64,000 nt of DNA from Phytopseudomonas punonensis (GCF_900142655.1 NZ_FRBQ01000001.1:498115-562114); one strand, 5' to 3'; shown: positions 1 through 9,768, counted from the stretch's first letter. Numbers and translations are program-made. The notes: a model not told the origin generated them from the sequence alone.

Positions 1-1195
1 GGCTTGGCTGGGTAAACCAGCGCGGGCCTTCGGCGGTCATGTAGAAGTGATCCTCCAGACGAATACCGAACTCGCCTGGCACACAGATCATCGGCTCGTT
101 GCTGAAGCACATGCCTTCGGCGAGCGGCGTGTCGTCGCCACCGACCAGGTACGGGCCTTCATGGATGTCCAGCCCGATGCCATGACCGGTGCGGTGCGAC
201 AGACCCGGCAGCTTGTAGCCAGGCCCGAGGCCGGCGGCTTCCAGACTGCGCCGTGCGGCGGCGTCAACACTGGCGCACGGCGCACCGAGCACAGCGGCTT
301 CGAAAGCGGCTTGTTGGGCAGCCTTTTCCTTGTTCCAGAAATCGCGCTGGCGCTCGCTCGGCGTGCCGAAGACGTAGCTGCGGGTGATGTCCGACAGGTA
401 GCTGTGTACCTGGCAGCCGGTGTCGATCAGCACCATGTCGCCATCTTTCAGGGTCTGTGCATGCTTCACACCGTGTGGAAAGGCACTGGCCGGGCCGAAC
501 AGAACGATGCAGAAGATCGAGCCTGGCGCGCCGACCTTGCGGTGTGCCTGGCGAATGAATTCAGCCACTTCAGTGGTGGTGATGCCTTCATGGAGAATGC
601 TGGCGGCTGCCTTGTGCACTTCCAGGGTCATGTCCTTGGCGCGCTGCATCAGTGCGATTTCCGCCGCCGATTTGCACTGCCGACAGGCCGCCGTGATCAC
701 CCCGGCGTCGATGAAGCGGTAACCGCTGGTCAGCTTGCGAATGCCTTCGAACATGAAAAAAGGCAAGGAAGAACAAAGACCTACCTGAGGCGGCGCACCA
801 TCATTGGGCGCTACACCAAGGCGGCGCAGACAGCGCAGTAGCAGCGCATAGGGACTCTCGTGCTCCTCCCAGGTATTGACGGTGCCCGGCACCACTTGGA
901 AGTCACGCACAGTGCCTTCCTCGAAGGTCGGCGCCAGGTACTCCAGAACGCCGTTGGCTGGCAGAATCGCCCCGACCATGCGCTCGCTGGGGTTCCATTT
1001 CACCCCGGTGAAGTACTGCAGGTTGCTGCCTGCGGCGATGAACAGCGCCTCGATGCCCTGCTCGCGCATCAGTGCCTGAGCCCGCTCGATGCGCGCCTGA
1101 TATTCCGCTTCGCTGATCGGCTGCGTGCCGGCCGTCATGTCCTGCAGGCGGGCCAAGGCCTGCTCTGGCGTGCTACCGCCCACTCCCAGTGTCAT
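1..1195 (-). CDS. mdpA: M24 metallopeptidase (Xaa-Pro dipeptidase/aminopeptidase), 3' end cut by window edge
   Basis: The reading frame runs on the minus strand from ATG at 1195 off the left edge without a stop, about 398 codons visible. M24 (creatinase/aminopeptidase P) metal ligands are recognisable in order: Asp in VLIDTG, Asp in SDITR, His in HRTGHGIGLD, Glu in NEPM and Glu in RLEDH, as expected for a two-metal peptidase. An N-terminal creatinase-like domain precedes them. It should hydrolyse short peptides, often with Pro at P1', in the cytoplasm. It is divergent from an XRE-cupin regulator and beside a dipeptide ABC transporter, the layout of PA4498 (mdpA)/psdR in P. aeruginosa, recalled rather than aligned. 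Imported dipeptides would be its substrates, and the shared palindromic promoter suggests PsdR-type repression. The gene looks intact apart from the edge. The symbol is less certain than the family. Confidence 0.85.
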   Translation of the reverse strand, partial: MTLGVGGSTPEQALARLQDMTAGTQPISEAEYQARIERAQALMREQGIEALFIAAGSNLQYFTGVKWNPSERMVGAILPANGVLEYLAPTFEEGTVRDFQVVPGTVNTWEEHESPYALLLRCLRRLGVAPNDGAPPQVGLCSSLPFFMFEGIRKLTSGYRFIDAGVITAACRQCKSAAEIALMQRAKDMTLEVHKAAASILHEGITTTEVAEFIRQAHRKVGAPGSIFCIVLFGPASAFPHGVKHAQTLKDGDMVLIDTGCQVHSYLSDITRSYVFGTPSERQRDFWNKEKAAQQAAFEAAVLGAPCASVDAAARRSLEAAGLGPGYKLPGLSHRTGHGIGLDIHEGPYLVGGDDTPLAEGMCFSNEPMICVPGEFGIRLEDHFYMTAEGPRWFTQPS

Positions 1196-1255
1196 CTGCA
1201 CATCCTCGTCTGGCGACGGCAACGGATATCGCTGCCGGGTCATTCACTGCGGCAA

Positions 1256-1311
1256 AATTTAAGTGCAACTTAAATTGCGGTCAAAGCATTTTTCAGTGGG
1301 ACTTAAAAAGT
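1256..1311. promoter_or_regulatory. Palindromic operator between mdpA and psdR
   Basis: A perfect 9-bp inverted repeat, AATTTAAGT at 1256-1264 and ACTTAAATT at 1268-1276, has a 3-bp centre. A second smaller dyad, ACTT and AAGT around AAA, lies at 1301-1311. Both are in the gap between the divergent start codons at 1195 and 1384. Similar CTTAATTT elements recur upstream of dppA at 1993-2000 and 2025-2033. The natural reading is an operator for the XRE-cupin repressor encoded alongside. Binding is inferred, not shown. Confidence 0.6.
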
Positions 1312-1383
1312 GCGCTAATCTTCCGGCTGAAGTCCCTACGCTGCCTAGGTATACTGAGCCCACTCGAACAACGAATCTTCACC

Positions 1384-1950
1384 ATGACAGCAGATCGCAT
1401 TGGCGAACGCCTGCGCCGCTATCGGCGTGCCGCCGGCAAGACTCTCAATCAGGTAGCCGCCGACGCCGGCCTGACTGCCAGCTTCCTGTCCCAGGCCGAA
1501 CGCAACCTCACCGGGGTGTCGATTTCATCGCTGGCGAGCATCGCCAAATCGCTGAATATTCCGCTTAACGCCCTGTTCGACCAGCCCGTTCAGGCGCAGC
1601 CCGACTCCCACGTCAACGAGCGCGTGCGCTACACCGTTGGTGGCCAGCTGCTGGCCTACGAGCGGCTGTCGAGCTCGTTTCCCGGCAACTCGATCAACGC
1701 CGTGAAGATGAATATCCCGGTGGGTTACGAGTCCGAGCTGATCGCCCACGAAGGCGTGGAGTTCTCCTACGTGCTGGCCGGGCAGATCGTCTACACCATC
1801 GAGGGCCGCGACTATCCGCTCGGCCCTGGCGACTCGGTGCATTTCGATGCGGGCAAGCTGCACCGCCTGGCCAATGCCGCCGACGAGCCCGCCGAAGTGC
1901 TGACCATGACCACCATGGCGTTGTTTGGCGATCACCCAGCCAATGAGTGA
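1384..1950 (+). CDS. psdR: XRE-family HTH/cupin transcriptional regulator (PsdR-like)
   Basis: 188 aa from ATG 1384. An in-frame extension reaches back to 1189 but would cross the operator region, and the HTH begins immediately after this ATG (MTADRIGERLRRYRRAAGK), so 1384 is preferred. Residues about 5-60 form a lambda-repressor-type HTH (LNQVAADAGLTASFLSQAER). Residues about 105-180 form a single cupin barrel (EFSYVLAGQIVYTIEG, LGPGDSVHFDAGKLHRL), the usual effector-sensing module. The gene is divergent from the peptidase and upstream of the dpp genes. In P. aeruginosa, PsdR in this position represses dipeptide uptake and processing genes, and loss-of-function mutants grow better on peptides. 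That role is transferred by context. Autoregulation through the palindrome at 1256-1276 is likely. Confidence 0.8.
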   Translation: MTADRIGERLRRYRRAAGKTLNQVAADAGLTASFLSQAERNLTGVSISSLASIAKSLNIPLNALFDQPVQAQPDSHVNERVRYTVGGQLLAYERLSSSFPGNSINAVKMNIPVGYESELIAHEGVEFSYVLAGQIVYTIEGRDYPLGPGDSVHFDAGKLHRLANAADEPAEVLTMTTMALFGDHPANE

Positions 1951-1990
1951 TTTATGCACCAGTTCAGGGCAAATACGCGCAATGTTAGTG

Positions 1991-2035
1991 CTGCTTAATT
2001 TTTGTTGACAGAAATTTCAGCATGACTTAATTTCG
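1991..2035 (+). promoter_or_regulatory. Promoter/operator upstream of first dppA gene
   Basis: TTGACA at 2005-2010 is followed after 17 bp by a weak -10 (TAATTT, 2028-2033). The half-sites GCTTAATTT (1992-2000) and GACTTAATTT (2024-2033) repeat the CTTAA core of the palindrome at 1256-1276, and the second overlaps the presumed -10. This fits repression by the XRE-cupin regulator. It is a sequence-based inference only. Confidence 0.45.
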
Positions 2036-2120
2036 AGCCCGACCCGGTGAGCTATCCGCTTTCACCGCATTCCGAGCTCGCGCTGAACCCAGGCGCGAAC
2101 AAAAAGAAAAAGAGGTTCGC

Positions 2121-3716
2121 ATGCGCATGTCTCTCCTGTGCAAGGCTCTGCTTACTGCAGGTCTGCTCTCCAGTGTTTCGCTCGCCCAAGCCAGCAATCT
2201 TGTGTATTGCTCCGAAGGCAGCCCGGGCGGTTTCGACCCTGGCCAGTACACCACCGGCACCGACTTCGATGCGGCCTCGGAAACCATCTTCAACCGTCTG
2301 GCCGAATTCGAGCGCGGCGGCACCAAGGCCCAGCCGGGCCTGGCCACTTCCTGGGACATCAGCGAAGACGGCCTGACCTACACCTTCCACCTGCGTGAAG
2401 GGGTCAAGTTCCACACCACCGACTACTTCAAGCCGACTCGCGAATTCAACGCCGACGACGTGCTGTTCACCTTCCAGCGCATGCTCGATCGCAACCACCC
2501 GTTCCGCAAGGCGTACCCGAGCGAGTTCCCGTACTTCACCGATATGGGCCTGGACAAGAACATCGCCAAGATCGAGAAGACCGACGAGCACACCGTGGTC
2601 TTCACCCTCAACGCCGTGGATGCTGCCTTCGTGCAGAACCTGGCGATGAACTTCGCGGCCGTGCACTCGGCCGAGTACGCCGACCAGTTGCTCAAGGCCG
2701 GCAAGGCCTCGGAAATCAACCAGAAGCCGATCGGCACCGGCCCGTTCGTGTTCAGCCGTTACCAGAAGGACGCGGCGATCCGCTACAAGGGCAACAAGGA
2801 ATACTGGGCGCCTGATCAGGTGAAGATCGACAACCTGATCTTCTCGATCAACACCGACGCCTCGGTACGTGCGCAGAAGCTGCGTGCTGGCGAGTGCCAA
2901 GTCACCCTCAACCCGCGCCCGGCCGACCTTAAAGGCCTGCAGGCGGACAAGAATCTCAACGTGCCGACCGCTCCGGGCTACAACCTGGGCTACATCGCCT
3001 ACAACGTGACCCGCGCGCCGTTCGACAAGCTCGAAGTGCGCCAGGCGCTCGACATGGCCGTGAACAAGCAGGCGATCATCGACGCCGTGTACCAGGGCGC
3101 CGGCCAGCTGGCCGTCAACGGCATGCCGCCAACCCAGTGGTCTTACGACGAATCGATCAAGGACGCCGGCTACAACCCTGAAAAAGCCAAGGAGCTGCTC
3201 AAGGCTGCTGGCGTCAAGGAAGGCACCGAGATCACCCTGTGGGCCATGCCCGTGCAGCGTCCGTACAACCCCAACGCCCGGCTGATGGCTGAGATGCTCC
3301 AGGCCGACTGGGCCAAGGTCGGCGTCAAGGCTCGCATCGTCAGCTACGAGTGGGGCGAGTACATCAAGCGCGCCCACGCCGGCGAGCACGACGCCATGCT
3401 GATTGGCTGGACTGGCGACAATGGTGACCCCGACAACTGGCTCGGCACCCTGTACGGTTGCGCCTCGGTAGACGGCAACAACTTCTCCAAGTGGTGTAAC
3501 GCCGAATACGACAAGTTGGTCGTGGCCGCCAAGCGCGTGACCGACCAGAAGGAGCGTACCGAGCTGTACAAGCAGGCCCAGGTGGTGCTCAAGCGTGAAG
3601 TGCCGATCACCCCGATCGCCCACTCCACCGTTTACCAACCGATGCGTGCCAGCGTGAAGGGCTTCCAGATCAGCCCCTTCGGCCGCAACAGCTTTATCGG
3701 TGTGAGCAACGACTGA
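2121..3716 (+). CDS. dppA: Periplasmic dipeptide-binding protein (DppA-like, family 5), first copy
   Basis: 531 aa with a Sec signal peptide (MRMSLLCKALLTAGLLSSVSLAQAS) cleaved near residue 24-26. The mature start NLVYCSEGSPGGFDPGQYTTGTD and the family 5 solute-binding signature near 80-100 (ADDVLFTFQRM) identify an oligopeptide/dipeptide-binding protein. The length is normal for DppA. A strong purine-rich stretch (AAAAAGAAAAAGAGG) precedes ATG 2121. It corresponds by position to dppA3 of the P. aeruginosa cluster. It delivers di- or tripeptides to the DppBCDF permease encoded downstream. Two hairpins follow it (3724-3760, 3841-3863), so it may be made in excess over the permease. Confidence 0.9.
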   Translation: MRMSLLCKALLTAGLLSSVSLAQASNLVYCSEGSPGGFDPGQYTTGTDFDAASETIFNRLAEFERGGTKAQPGLATSWDISEDGLTYTFHLREGVKFHTTDYFKPTREFNADDVLFTFQRMLDRNHPFRKAYPSEFPYFTDMGLDKNIAKIEKTDEHTVVFTLNAVDAAFVQNLAMNFAAVHSAEYADQLLKAGKASEINQKPIGTGPFVFSRYQKDAAIRYKGNKEYWAPDQVKIDNLIFSINTDASVRAQKLRAGECQVTLNPRPADLKGLQADKNLNVPTAPGYNLGYIAYNVTRAPFDKLEVRQALDMAVNKQAIIDAVYQGAGQLAVNGMPPTQWSYDESIKDAGYNPEKAKELLKAAGVKEGTEITLWAMPVQRPYNPNARLMAEMLQADWAKVGVKARIVSYEWGEYIKRAHAGEHDAMLIGWTGDNGDPDNWLGTLYGCASVDGNNFSKWCNAEYDKLVVAAKRVTDQKERTELYKQAQVVLKREVPITPIAHSTVYQPMRASVKGFQISPFGRNSFIGVSND

Positions 3717-3723
3717 TCGCGTA

Positions 3724-3760
3724 CCTGCCACTTTCGCGGCTACAACCGCGAAATGGCAGG
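3724..3760 (+). other. Long stem-loop after first dppA
   Basis: CCTGCCACTTTCGCGG (3724-3739) pairs with CCGCGAAATGGCAGG (3746-3760) with one bulged base and a 6-nt loop. It begins 8 bases after the dppA stop and has no T-run. It may protect the 3' end of dppA mRNA or simply be a small intergenic palindrome. Confidence 0.55.
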
Positions 3761-3840
3761 CGATAAGTCGAAACAGGCATGGAGCGTTGGTGTGAAAACG
3801 CTCACCTCCAGCGCCTAGCACTTATCGACCGGTACGCATG

Positions 3841-3873
3841 ACGCCACGTGACCCACGTGGCGTTGAATATTTT
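3841..3873 (+). terminator. Probable terminator or attenuator between the two dppA genes
   Basis: A perfect 10-bp stem, ACGCCACGTG (3841-3850) with CACGTGGCGT (3854-3863), has a 3-nt loop and is followed by TGAATATTTT. The U-tract is weak, so partial termination is more likely than a complete stop. It would uncouple the first binding protein from the downstream transport genes. Confidence 0.6.
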
Positions 3874-3947
3874 CTGGGCATAGAGGCCACGGCCTGCCGC
3901 GTGCGGGCCGTGACGTCTATGCTGACGTGAATCGCTGGGGGCACTCC

Positions 3948-5543
3948 ATGAAATCATTACCGCTGCGCGCCGCCCTGGCCGCCATCGTTCTCGGCGCCGC
4001 CGGCAACCTCGCAGCCAAGCCGCTGGTGGTATGCACCGAGGCGAGCCCCGAGGGTTTCGACATCGTGCAGTACACCACCGCAGTGACCGCCGATGCCTCG
4101 GCCGAGACGGTGTTCAACCGCCTGGTCGACTTCAAGCCCGGTACCACGGACATTCAACCGGCCCTGGCCGAACGCTGGGACATCAGCGACGACGGCCTGA
4201 CCTACACCTTTCACCTGCGCAAGGGTGTGAAATTCCACACCACCGATTACTTCACGCCAAGCCGCGAATTCAACGCCGACGACGTGTTGTGGAGCCTCAA
4301 TCGCCAGTTCGACCCCAAGCACCCGTGGCACGACAAGGCCAGCGTGGGCTACCCGTATTTCGAGAGCATGGCGTTTCGCAACCTGCTCAAGTCGGTGACC
4401 AAGACCGACGACCACACTGTGGTCATTACCCTGAACCGCCCCGAAGCGCCGTTCCTGCGTGACCTGGCCATGGCCTTCACCTCGATCTACTCCGCCGAGT
4501 ACGGCGATCAACTGCTCAAAGCCGGCAAGACCGCCGAGCTTAACAGCAAGCCGATCGGCACCGGGCCGTTCATCTTCCAGCGCTACAACAAGGACGCCCA
4601 GGTTCGCTTCAAGGCCAACCCCGACTACTTCCGAGGCAAGCCACCGGCCGACCCGCTGATCTTCGCCATCACCACCGACAACAACACGCGCCTGCAGAAG
4701 CTGCGTGCCAACGAGTGTCAGGTGGCGCTGTATCCGAAGCCAGATGACGTGCCGTCGATCAAGGCCGACGCCACCCTCAAGGTCGACGAGATCGAAGCCA
4801 TCGTTACCGGCTACGTCGCCATGAACACCGAGCACAAATACCTGAACGACGTGCGCGTGCGCCAGGCGATCAACCTCGCCTTCGACCGCCAGCGCCACGT
4901 CGAGCAGCTGTTTGGCAAAGGCAACGCGCTGGTTGCGGCCAACCCGTACCCGCCAACCCTGATCGGCTACAACGACGAAAACCGCAATCCGCCCCGCGAC
5001 CTCGATAAAGCCCGCGCCTTGCTCAAGGAAGCCGGCGTGCCCGAGGGCACGGTGATCACTCTGTTCACCCGGAACGGTGGTGGTCAGACCAACCCCAATC
5101 CGCGCCTGTCAGCTGAAATGCTGCAGGCCGACCTCGCCGAAGTTGGTCTGAAGGTCGACATCCGGGTGATGGAGTGGGCCGAAATGCTGCGCCGCGCCAA
5201 GAACGGCGAAGCCGATTTGGTTTCCGCCGGTTGGGCTGGCGACAACGGCGACCCGGACAACTTCCTGAGCCCGCTGCTGAGCTGCGAAGCGGCAAAAAAC
5301 GGCGAGAACTATGCGCGCTGGTGCAACCCTAAGTTCCAGGAGCTGATCACCAGGGCCCGCGCCGTAACCGACAATAATGAACGCGCCAATCTCTATCGCC
5401 AGGCCCTGGCGATCTACGCCAAGGACCAGCCCTGGATCAACGTTGCTCACCCGAAACTGTTCACCGCCATGCGCAAGGATGTCGAGGGCTATCACATCAG
5501 TCCCCTGACCACTAACAACTTCGCCACCACCCAGGTGAAGTAG
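3948..5543 (+). CDS. dppA: Periplasmic dipeptide-binding protein (DppA-like), second copy
   Basis: 531 aa from ATG 3948, preceded by CTGGGGGCAC as ribosome-binding site; an upstream in-frame ATG at 3927 lacks one and would lengthen the signal peptide unnaturally. The signal peptide is MKSLPLRAALAAIVLGAAGNLAA. The mature part is clearly paralogous to the preceding gene (shared VKFHTTDYF, REFNADDVL, KPIGTGPF, AGDNGDPDN blocks), so this is an old tandem duplication with diverged specificity. It corresponds by position to dppA4. In P. aeruginosa a porin gene (opdD) is recalled between the two binding proteins; here there is only a 231-bp gap. It lies 70 bp upstream of dppB. Confidence 0.9.
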   Translation: MKSLPLRAALAAIVLGAAGNLAAKPLVVCTEASPEGFDIVQYTTAVTADASAETVFNRLVDFKPGTTDIQPALAERWDISDDGLTYTFHLRKGVKFHTTDYFTPSREFNADDVLWSLNRQFDPKHPWHDKASVGYPYFESMAFRNLLKSVTKTDDHTVVITLNRPEAPFLRDLAMAFTSIYSAEYGDQLLKAGKTAELNSKPIGTGPFIFQRYNKDAQVRFKANPDYFRGKPPADPLIFAITTDNNTRLQKLRANECQVALYPKPDDVPSIKADATLKVDEIEAIVTGYVAMNTEHKYLNDVRVRQAINLAFDRQRHVEQLFGKGNALVAANPYPPTLIGYNDENRNPPRDLDKARALLKEAGVPEGTVITLFTRNGGGQTNPNPRLSAEMLQADLAEVGLKVDIRVMEWAEMLRRAKNGEADLVSAGWAGDNGDPDNFLSPLLSCEAAKNGENYARWCNPKFQELITRARAVTDNNERANLYRQALAIYAKDQPWINVAHPKLFTAMRKDVEGYHISPLTTNNFATTQVK

Positions 5544-5613
5544 ACAAAAAATAACCGCCGGCGGAACACATGCCGGCGGGCTGCCCTGACCGGCCAATGA
5601 GGTACCTCCGACG

Positions 5614-6624
<1,011 letters not shown>

Positions 6625-6668
6625 TAAAGGAGCCTGCAATGTCCCTGAACCAGCCCTGCTGGCAACCC

Positions 6669-6741
6669 GTAGGGTGGATGACGCTTTTCTCATCCACCAT
6701 GACCGCGCCGCGGTGGACGGATGAAGCGTCGTCCACCCTAC
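6669..6741. repeat. Imperfect long palindrome (GTAGGGTGGA family) inside dpp operon
   Basis: The element starts GTAGGGTGGATGACGCTT and ends with its near reverse complement (AAGCGTCGTCCACCCTAC), about 73 bp overall, able to fold into one long stem. A partial second copy is at 9931-9962. It resembles the short intergenic repeats common in Pseudomonas. It sits between dppB and dppC, with no obvious gene in it. Confidence 0.7.
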
Positions 6742-6752
6742 AGACTACTTCC

Positions 6753-6824
6753 GTAGCCTTGGTCGAGCACAGCGATACCCAAGTCGCTCTCTCCTGGATG
6801 TCGCTCCGCTCGAGCCGAGCCACG
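6753..6824. repeat. Dispersed repeat, GTAGCC..GGTCGAGCACAGCGATACCC family
   Basis: This element shares the core TCGAGCACAGCGATACCC and a distal TGTCGC..GCTCGA with copies at 24245-24309 and 51527-51595. It is immediately downstream of the palindrome at 6669-6741, and together they fill the dppB-dppC gap. Confidence 0.65.
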
Positions 6825-6853
6825 TCCCAATCCAATACCCATGAGGTGCGAGC

Positions 6854-7762
6854 ATGACCTCGACCACCACCACGCCGCTCGACCAGAGCCTGGTCTACCC
6901 ATCGCCGCTGAAGGAATTCTGGAGCGCGTTCAGCCACAACAAGGGCGCCGTCGCCGGCCTCGGTTTCATGATCCTGATGGTGTTCTGCGCGCTGTTCGCG
7001 CCGTGGATCGCGCCCTACTCGCCCAGCGAGCAGTTCCGTGATGCACTGCTGACCCCACCGGTCTGGCTGGATGGCGGCCAGTGGCGCTTTATCCTCGGCA
7101 CCGACGAAGTCGGCCGTGACCTGCTCTCGCGCTTGATCCACGGGGCGCGCCTGTCGTTGCTGATCGGCCTGGCCTCGGTGGTCATCTCGCTGATTCCCGG
7201 CCTGCTGCTGGGGCTGATCGCGGGCTTCTTCCCGCGTCTGATGGGCCCGTCGATCATGCGCCTGATGGACATCATGCTGGCCCTGCCTTCGCTGCTGCTG
7301 GCGGTGGCCATTGTCGCCATCCTCGGCCCTGGGCTGATCAATACGGTGATCGCCATCGCCATCGTTTCGCTGCCCTCCTACGTGCGCCTGACCCGCGCCG
7401 CAGTAATGGGCGAGCTGAACCGCGACTACGTCACCGCGGCTCGTCTGGCTGGTGCCAGCCTGCCGCGCCTGATGTTCATCACCGTGCTGCCCAACTGCAT
7501 GGCACCGCTGATCGTGCAGGCCACCCTGAGCTTCTCCTCGGCGATTCTCGACGCCGCCGCCCTGGGTTTTCTCGGCCTCGGCGTGCAACCGCCAACGCCT
7601 GAGTGGGGCACCATGCTGGCCTCCGCGCGCGACTACATCGAACGCGCCTGGTGGGTGGTGACCCTGCCGGGGCTGGCGATTCTGCTCAGCGTATTGGCGA
7701 TCAACCTGATGGGCGACGGCCTGCGCGATGCGCTGGACCCGAAACTCAAGAACGCGATCTGA
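6854..7762 (+). CDS. dppC: Dipeptide ABC transporter permease DppC
   Basis: 302 aa. The cytoplasmic N-terminus, a membrane helix (AVAGLGFMILMVFCALFAPWIAPYSP) and the FILGTDEVGRDLLSRLIHGARLSL motif are diagnostic of DppC/OppC (GTDxxGRD). The EAA-type loop is in RDYVTAARLAGASLPRLMFITVLPN. It is the second half of the transmembrane channel. ATG 6854 follows GAGGTGCGAGC; an earlier start at 6841 is in another frame. It is separated from dppB by repeats but on the same strand, so it probably depends on read-through. Confidence 0.95.
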   Translation: MTSTTTTPLDQSLVYPSPLKEFWSAFSHNKGAVAGLGFMILMVFCALFAPWIAPYSPSEQFRDALLTPPVWLDGGQWRFILGTDEVGRDLLSRLIHGARLSLLIGLASVVISLIPGLLLGLIAGFFPRLMGPSIMRLMDIMLALPSLLLAVAIVAILGPGLINTVIAIAIVSLPSYVRLTRAAVMGELNRDYVTAARLAGASLPRLMFITVLPNCMAPLIVQATLSFSSAILDAAALGFLGLGVQPPTPEWGTMLASARDYIERAWWVVTLPGLAILLSVLAINLMGDGLRDALDPKLKNAI

Positions 7763-7825
7763 GGAGGCCGCCATGAACCTGTTCCGCACCACGGCCGCCC
7801 CCTGCCATTCGATGGAGGCCACCCG

Positions 7826-8800
7826 ATGAGCCTGCTGGAAATAGACAACCTGAGCGTGCGCTTCGGCGACGCCAACGCCGTACCCGTGGTCGATGGCCTC
7901 GACCTGAAAGTCGACAAGGGCGAAGTGCTGGCCATCGTCGGCGAGTCCGGCTCCGGCAAGTCGGTGACCATGATGGCGCTGATGGGCCTGATCGACTCGC
8001 CCGGCCTCGTCCGTGCAGACCGTCTGGTCTTCGACGGCACCGACATGCTGAAACTCAAGGGCCGTCAGCGCCGCCACATCGTCGGCAAGGACCTGTCGAT
8101 GATCTTCCAGGACCCGATGACGGCCCTGAACCCCAGCTTTACCGTCGGTTTCCAGATCGAGGAAGTGCTGCGCCAGCACCTTGGCCTCAAGGGCAAGGAC
8201 GCACGCCAGCGCGCCCTGCAACTGCTCGAACGGGTGGAGATTCCCGGCGCCGCGAGCCGCCTCGATGCCTTTCCACACCAGCTCTCCGGTGGCATGAGCC
8301 AGCGCGTGGCCATCGCCATGGCGATTGCGGCCGAACCCAAGCTGCTGATCGCCGATGAGCCGACCACCGCGCTGGACGTGACCATCCAGGCGCAGATCAT
8401 GGAACTGCTGCTCGACCTGCAGCGCGAGCAGAACATGGGCCTGGTGCTGATCACCCACGACCTGGCCGTGGTCGCCGAAACCGCCAACCGGGTCTGCGTG
8501 ATGTACGCAGGCCAGGCCGTGGAACTGGGCCAGGTGCCAGCACTGTTCGATGCGCCCACCCACCCGTACACCGAAGCGCTGATCAAGGCAATTCCCGAGC
8601 ACAGCCTAGGCGCCACGCGCCTGTCGACCCTGCCGGGCATCGTGCCCGGGCGCTACGATCGACCAACTGGCTGCCTGCTGTCGCCGCGCTGCCCTTATGT
8701 GCAGCCCAAATGCCGTGATCAACGCCCGGCCCTGGAGCCACACGAGCGTGGCGCCGTGCGCTGCCACTTCCCCCTCAACCTGAATGCCGAGGTGGCGTGA
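7826..8800 (+). CDS. dppD: Dipeptide ABC transporter ATPase DppD
   Basis: 324 aa. Walker [11 protein letters not shown]-loop [10 protein letters not shown], signature [14 protein letters not shown], Walker [14 protein letters not shown] and the switch His in ITHDLAVV are all present. The C-terminal oligopeptide-transporter extension carries the Cys cluster [14 protein letters not shown] that binds an iron-sulfur cluster in this family. It energises import with DppF. The start follows a GGAGGCC site. A tiny frame (7773-7829) overlaps its start but is probably not a gene. The stop overlaps the dppF start as TGATG. Confidence 0.95.
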   Translation: MSLLEIDNLSVRFGDANAVPVVDGLDLKVDKGEVLAIVGESGSGKSVTMMALMGLIDSPGLVRADRLVFDGTDMLKLKGRQRRHIVGKDLSMIFQDPMTALNPSFTVGFQIEEVLRQHLGLKGKDARQRALQLLERVEIPGAASRLDAFPHQLSGGMSQRVAIAMAIAAEPKLLIADEPTTALDVTIQAQIMELLLDLQREQNMGLVLITHDLAVVAETANRVCVMYAGQAVELGQVPALFDAPTHPYTEALIKAIPEHSLGATRLSTLPGIVPGRYDRPTGCLLSPRCPYVQPKCRDQRPALEPHERGAVRCHFPLNLNAEVA

Positions 8801-9768
8801 TGACGACCGTCCTGACCGCACGCGAACTGACGCGTCACTACTCCGTTTCCCAAGGGCTGTTCAAACCCAGTGCCACCGTGCAGGCGCTTAACGGCGTGTC
8901 CTTCGAATTGCAGGCTGGCAAAACCCTGGCCGTGGTCGGTGAATCCGGCTGCGGCAAATCCACCCTGGCACGCGCGTTGACACTGATCGAAGAGCCGTCT
9001 TCGGGCTCGCTGCAGATCGCCGGCCAGGAAGTGAACGGCGCCAACGCTCAGACGCGCAAGCAACTGCGCCGTGATGTGCAGATGGTGTTCCAGAACCCTT
9101 ACGCCTCGCTCAATCCGCGCCAGAAGATCGGTGATCAACTGGCCGAGCCGCTGGTCATCAACACAGGCCTGTCGCGCGCCGAACGCCGCGAGAAGGTGCA
9201 GGCGATGATGAGCCAGGTGGGCCTGCGCCCCGAGCATTACCAGCGCTACCCGCACATGTTCTCCGGCGGCCAGCGCCAGCGTATCGCCCTGGCCCGCGCC
9301 ATGATGCTCACCCCCAAGGTGCTGGTAGCGGATGAGCCGACATCGGCGCTGGACGTGTCGATCCAGGCCCAGGTGCTCAACCTGTTCATGGACCTGCAGG
9401 AAGAGTTCAAGACCGGCTACGTGTTCATCTCCCACAACCTCTCGGTGGTGCGACACGTGGCGGACGATGTGCTGGTGATGTACCTCGGCCGCCCGGCGGA
9501 GATCGGCCCCAGCGAGCGCATCTACGAGCGCCCGCTGCACCCGTACACCAAGGCGCTGCTGTCGGCCACACCGACCATTCACCCGGATCCGAGCAAGCCG
9601 AAGATCAAGATCGTCGGCGAGCTACCCAACCCGTTGAACCCGCCATCGGGTTGCGCCTTCCACAAGCGCTGCCCGTACGCCACCGAACGCTGCCAGACCG
9701 AACTGCCGCTGCTGCGCCCGCTCGACGGCCGTGAGGTGGCCTGCCACCACGCCGAGCAGTTTCTCTGA
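8800..9768 (+). CDS. dppF: Dipeptide ABC transporter ATPase DppF
   Basis: 322 aa from ATG 8800, overlapping the dppD stop (TGATG), which implies translational coupling; a GTG 3 bases earlier is also in frame. Walker A GESGCGKST, signature FSGGQRQRIALARA, Walker B VLVADEPTSALDV and ISHNLSVVRHVAD are intact. The C-terminal Cys motif is CAFHKRCPYATERC. It pairs with DppD as the nucleotide-binding heterodimer. It is the last gene of the dpp set. Confidence 0.95.
   Translation: MTTVLTARELTRHYSVSQGLFKPSATVQALNGVSFELQAGKTLAVVGESGCGKSTLARALTLIEEPSSGSLQIAGQEVNGANAQTRKQLRRDVQMVFQNPYASLNPRQKIGDQLAEPLVINTGLSRAERREKVQAMMSQVGLRPEHYQRYPHMFSGGQRQRIALARAMMLTPKVLVADEPTSALDVSIQAQVLNLFMDLQEEFKTGYVFISHNLSVVRHVADDVLVMYLGRPAEIGPSERIYERPLHPYTKALLSATPTIHPDPSKPKIKIVGELPNPLNPPSGCAFHKRCPYATERCQTELPLLRPLDGREVACHHAEQFL

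Noticed and set aside
1189-1383. Upstream extension of the psdR frame
   Set aside because: It would translate through the palindromic operator and adds no HTH-related sequence; the start at 1384 fits better.
2052-3821. 589-codon minus-strand open frame over the first dppA
   Set aside because: Antisense of a clear binding-protein gene; His/Val/Gly-rich translation without domains, typical of high-GC shadow frames.
7773-7829. 18-codon frame overlapping the dppD start, with a good ribosome-binding site
   Set aside because: Too short to distinguish from chance; could be a coupling leader peptide but nothing in the peptide supports it.
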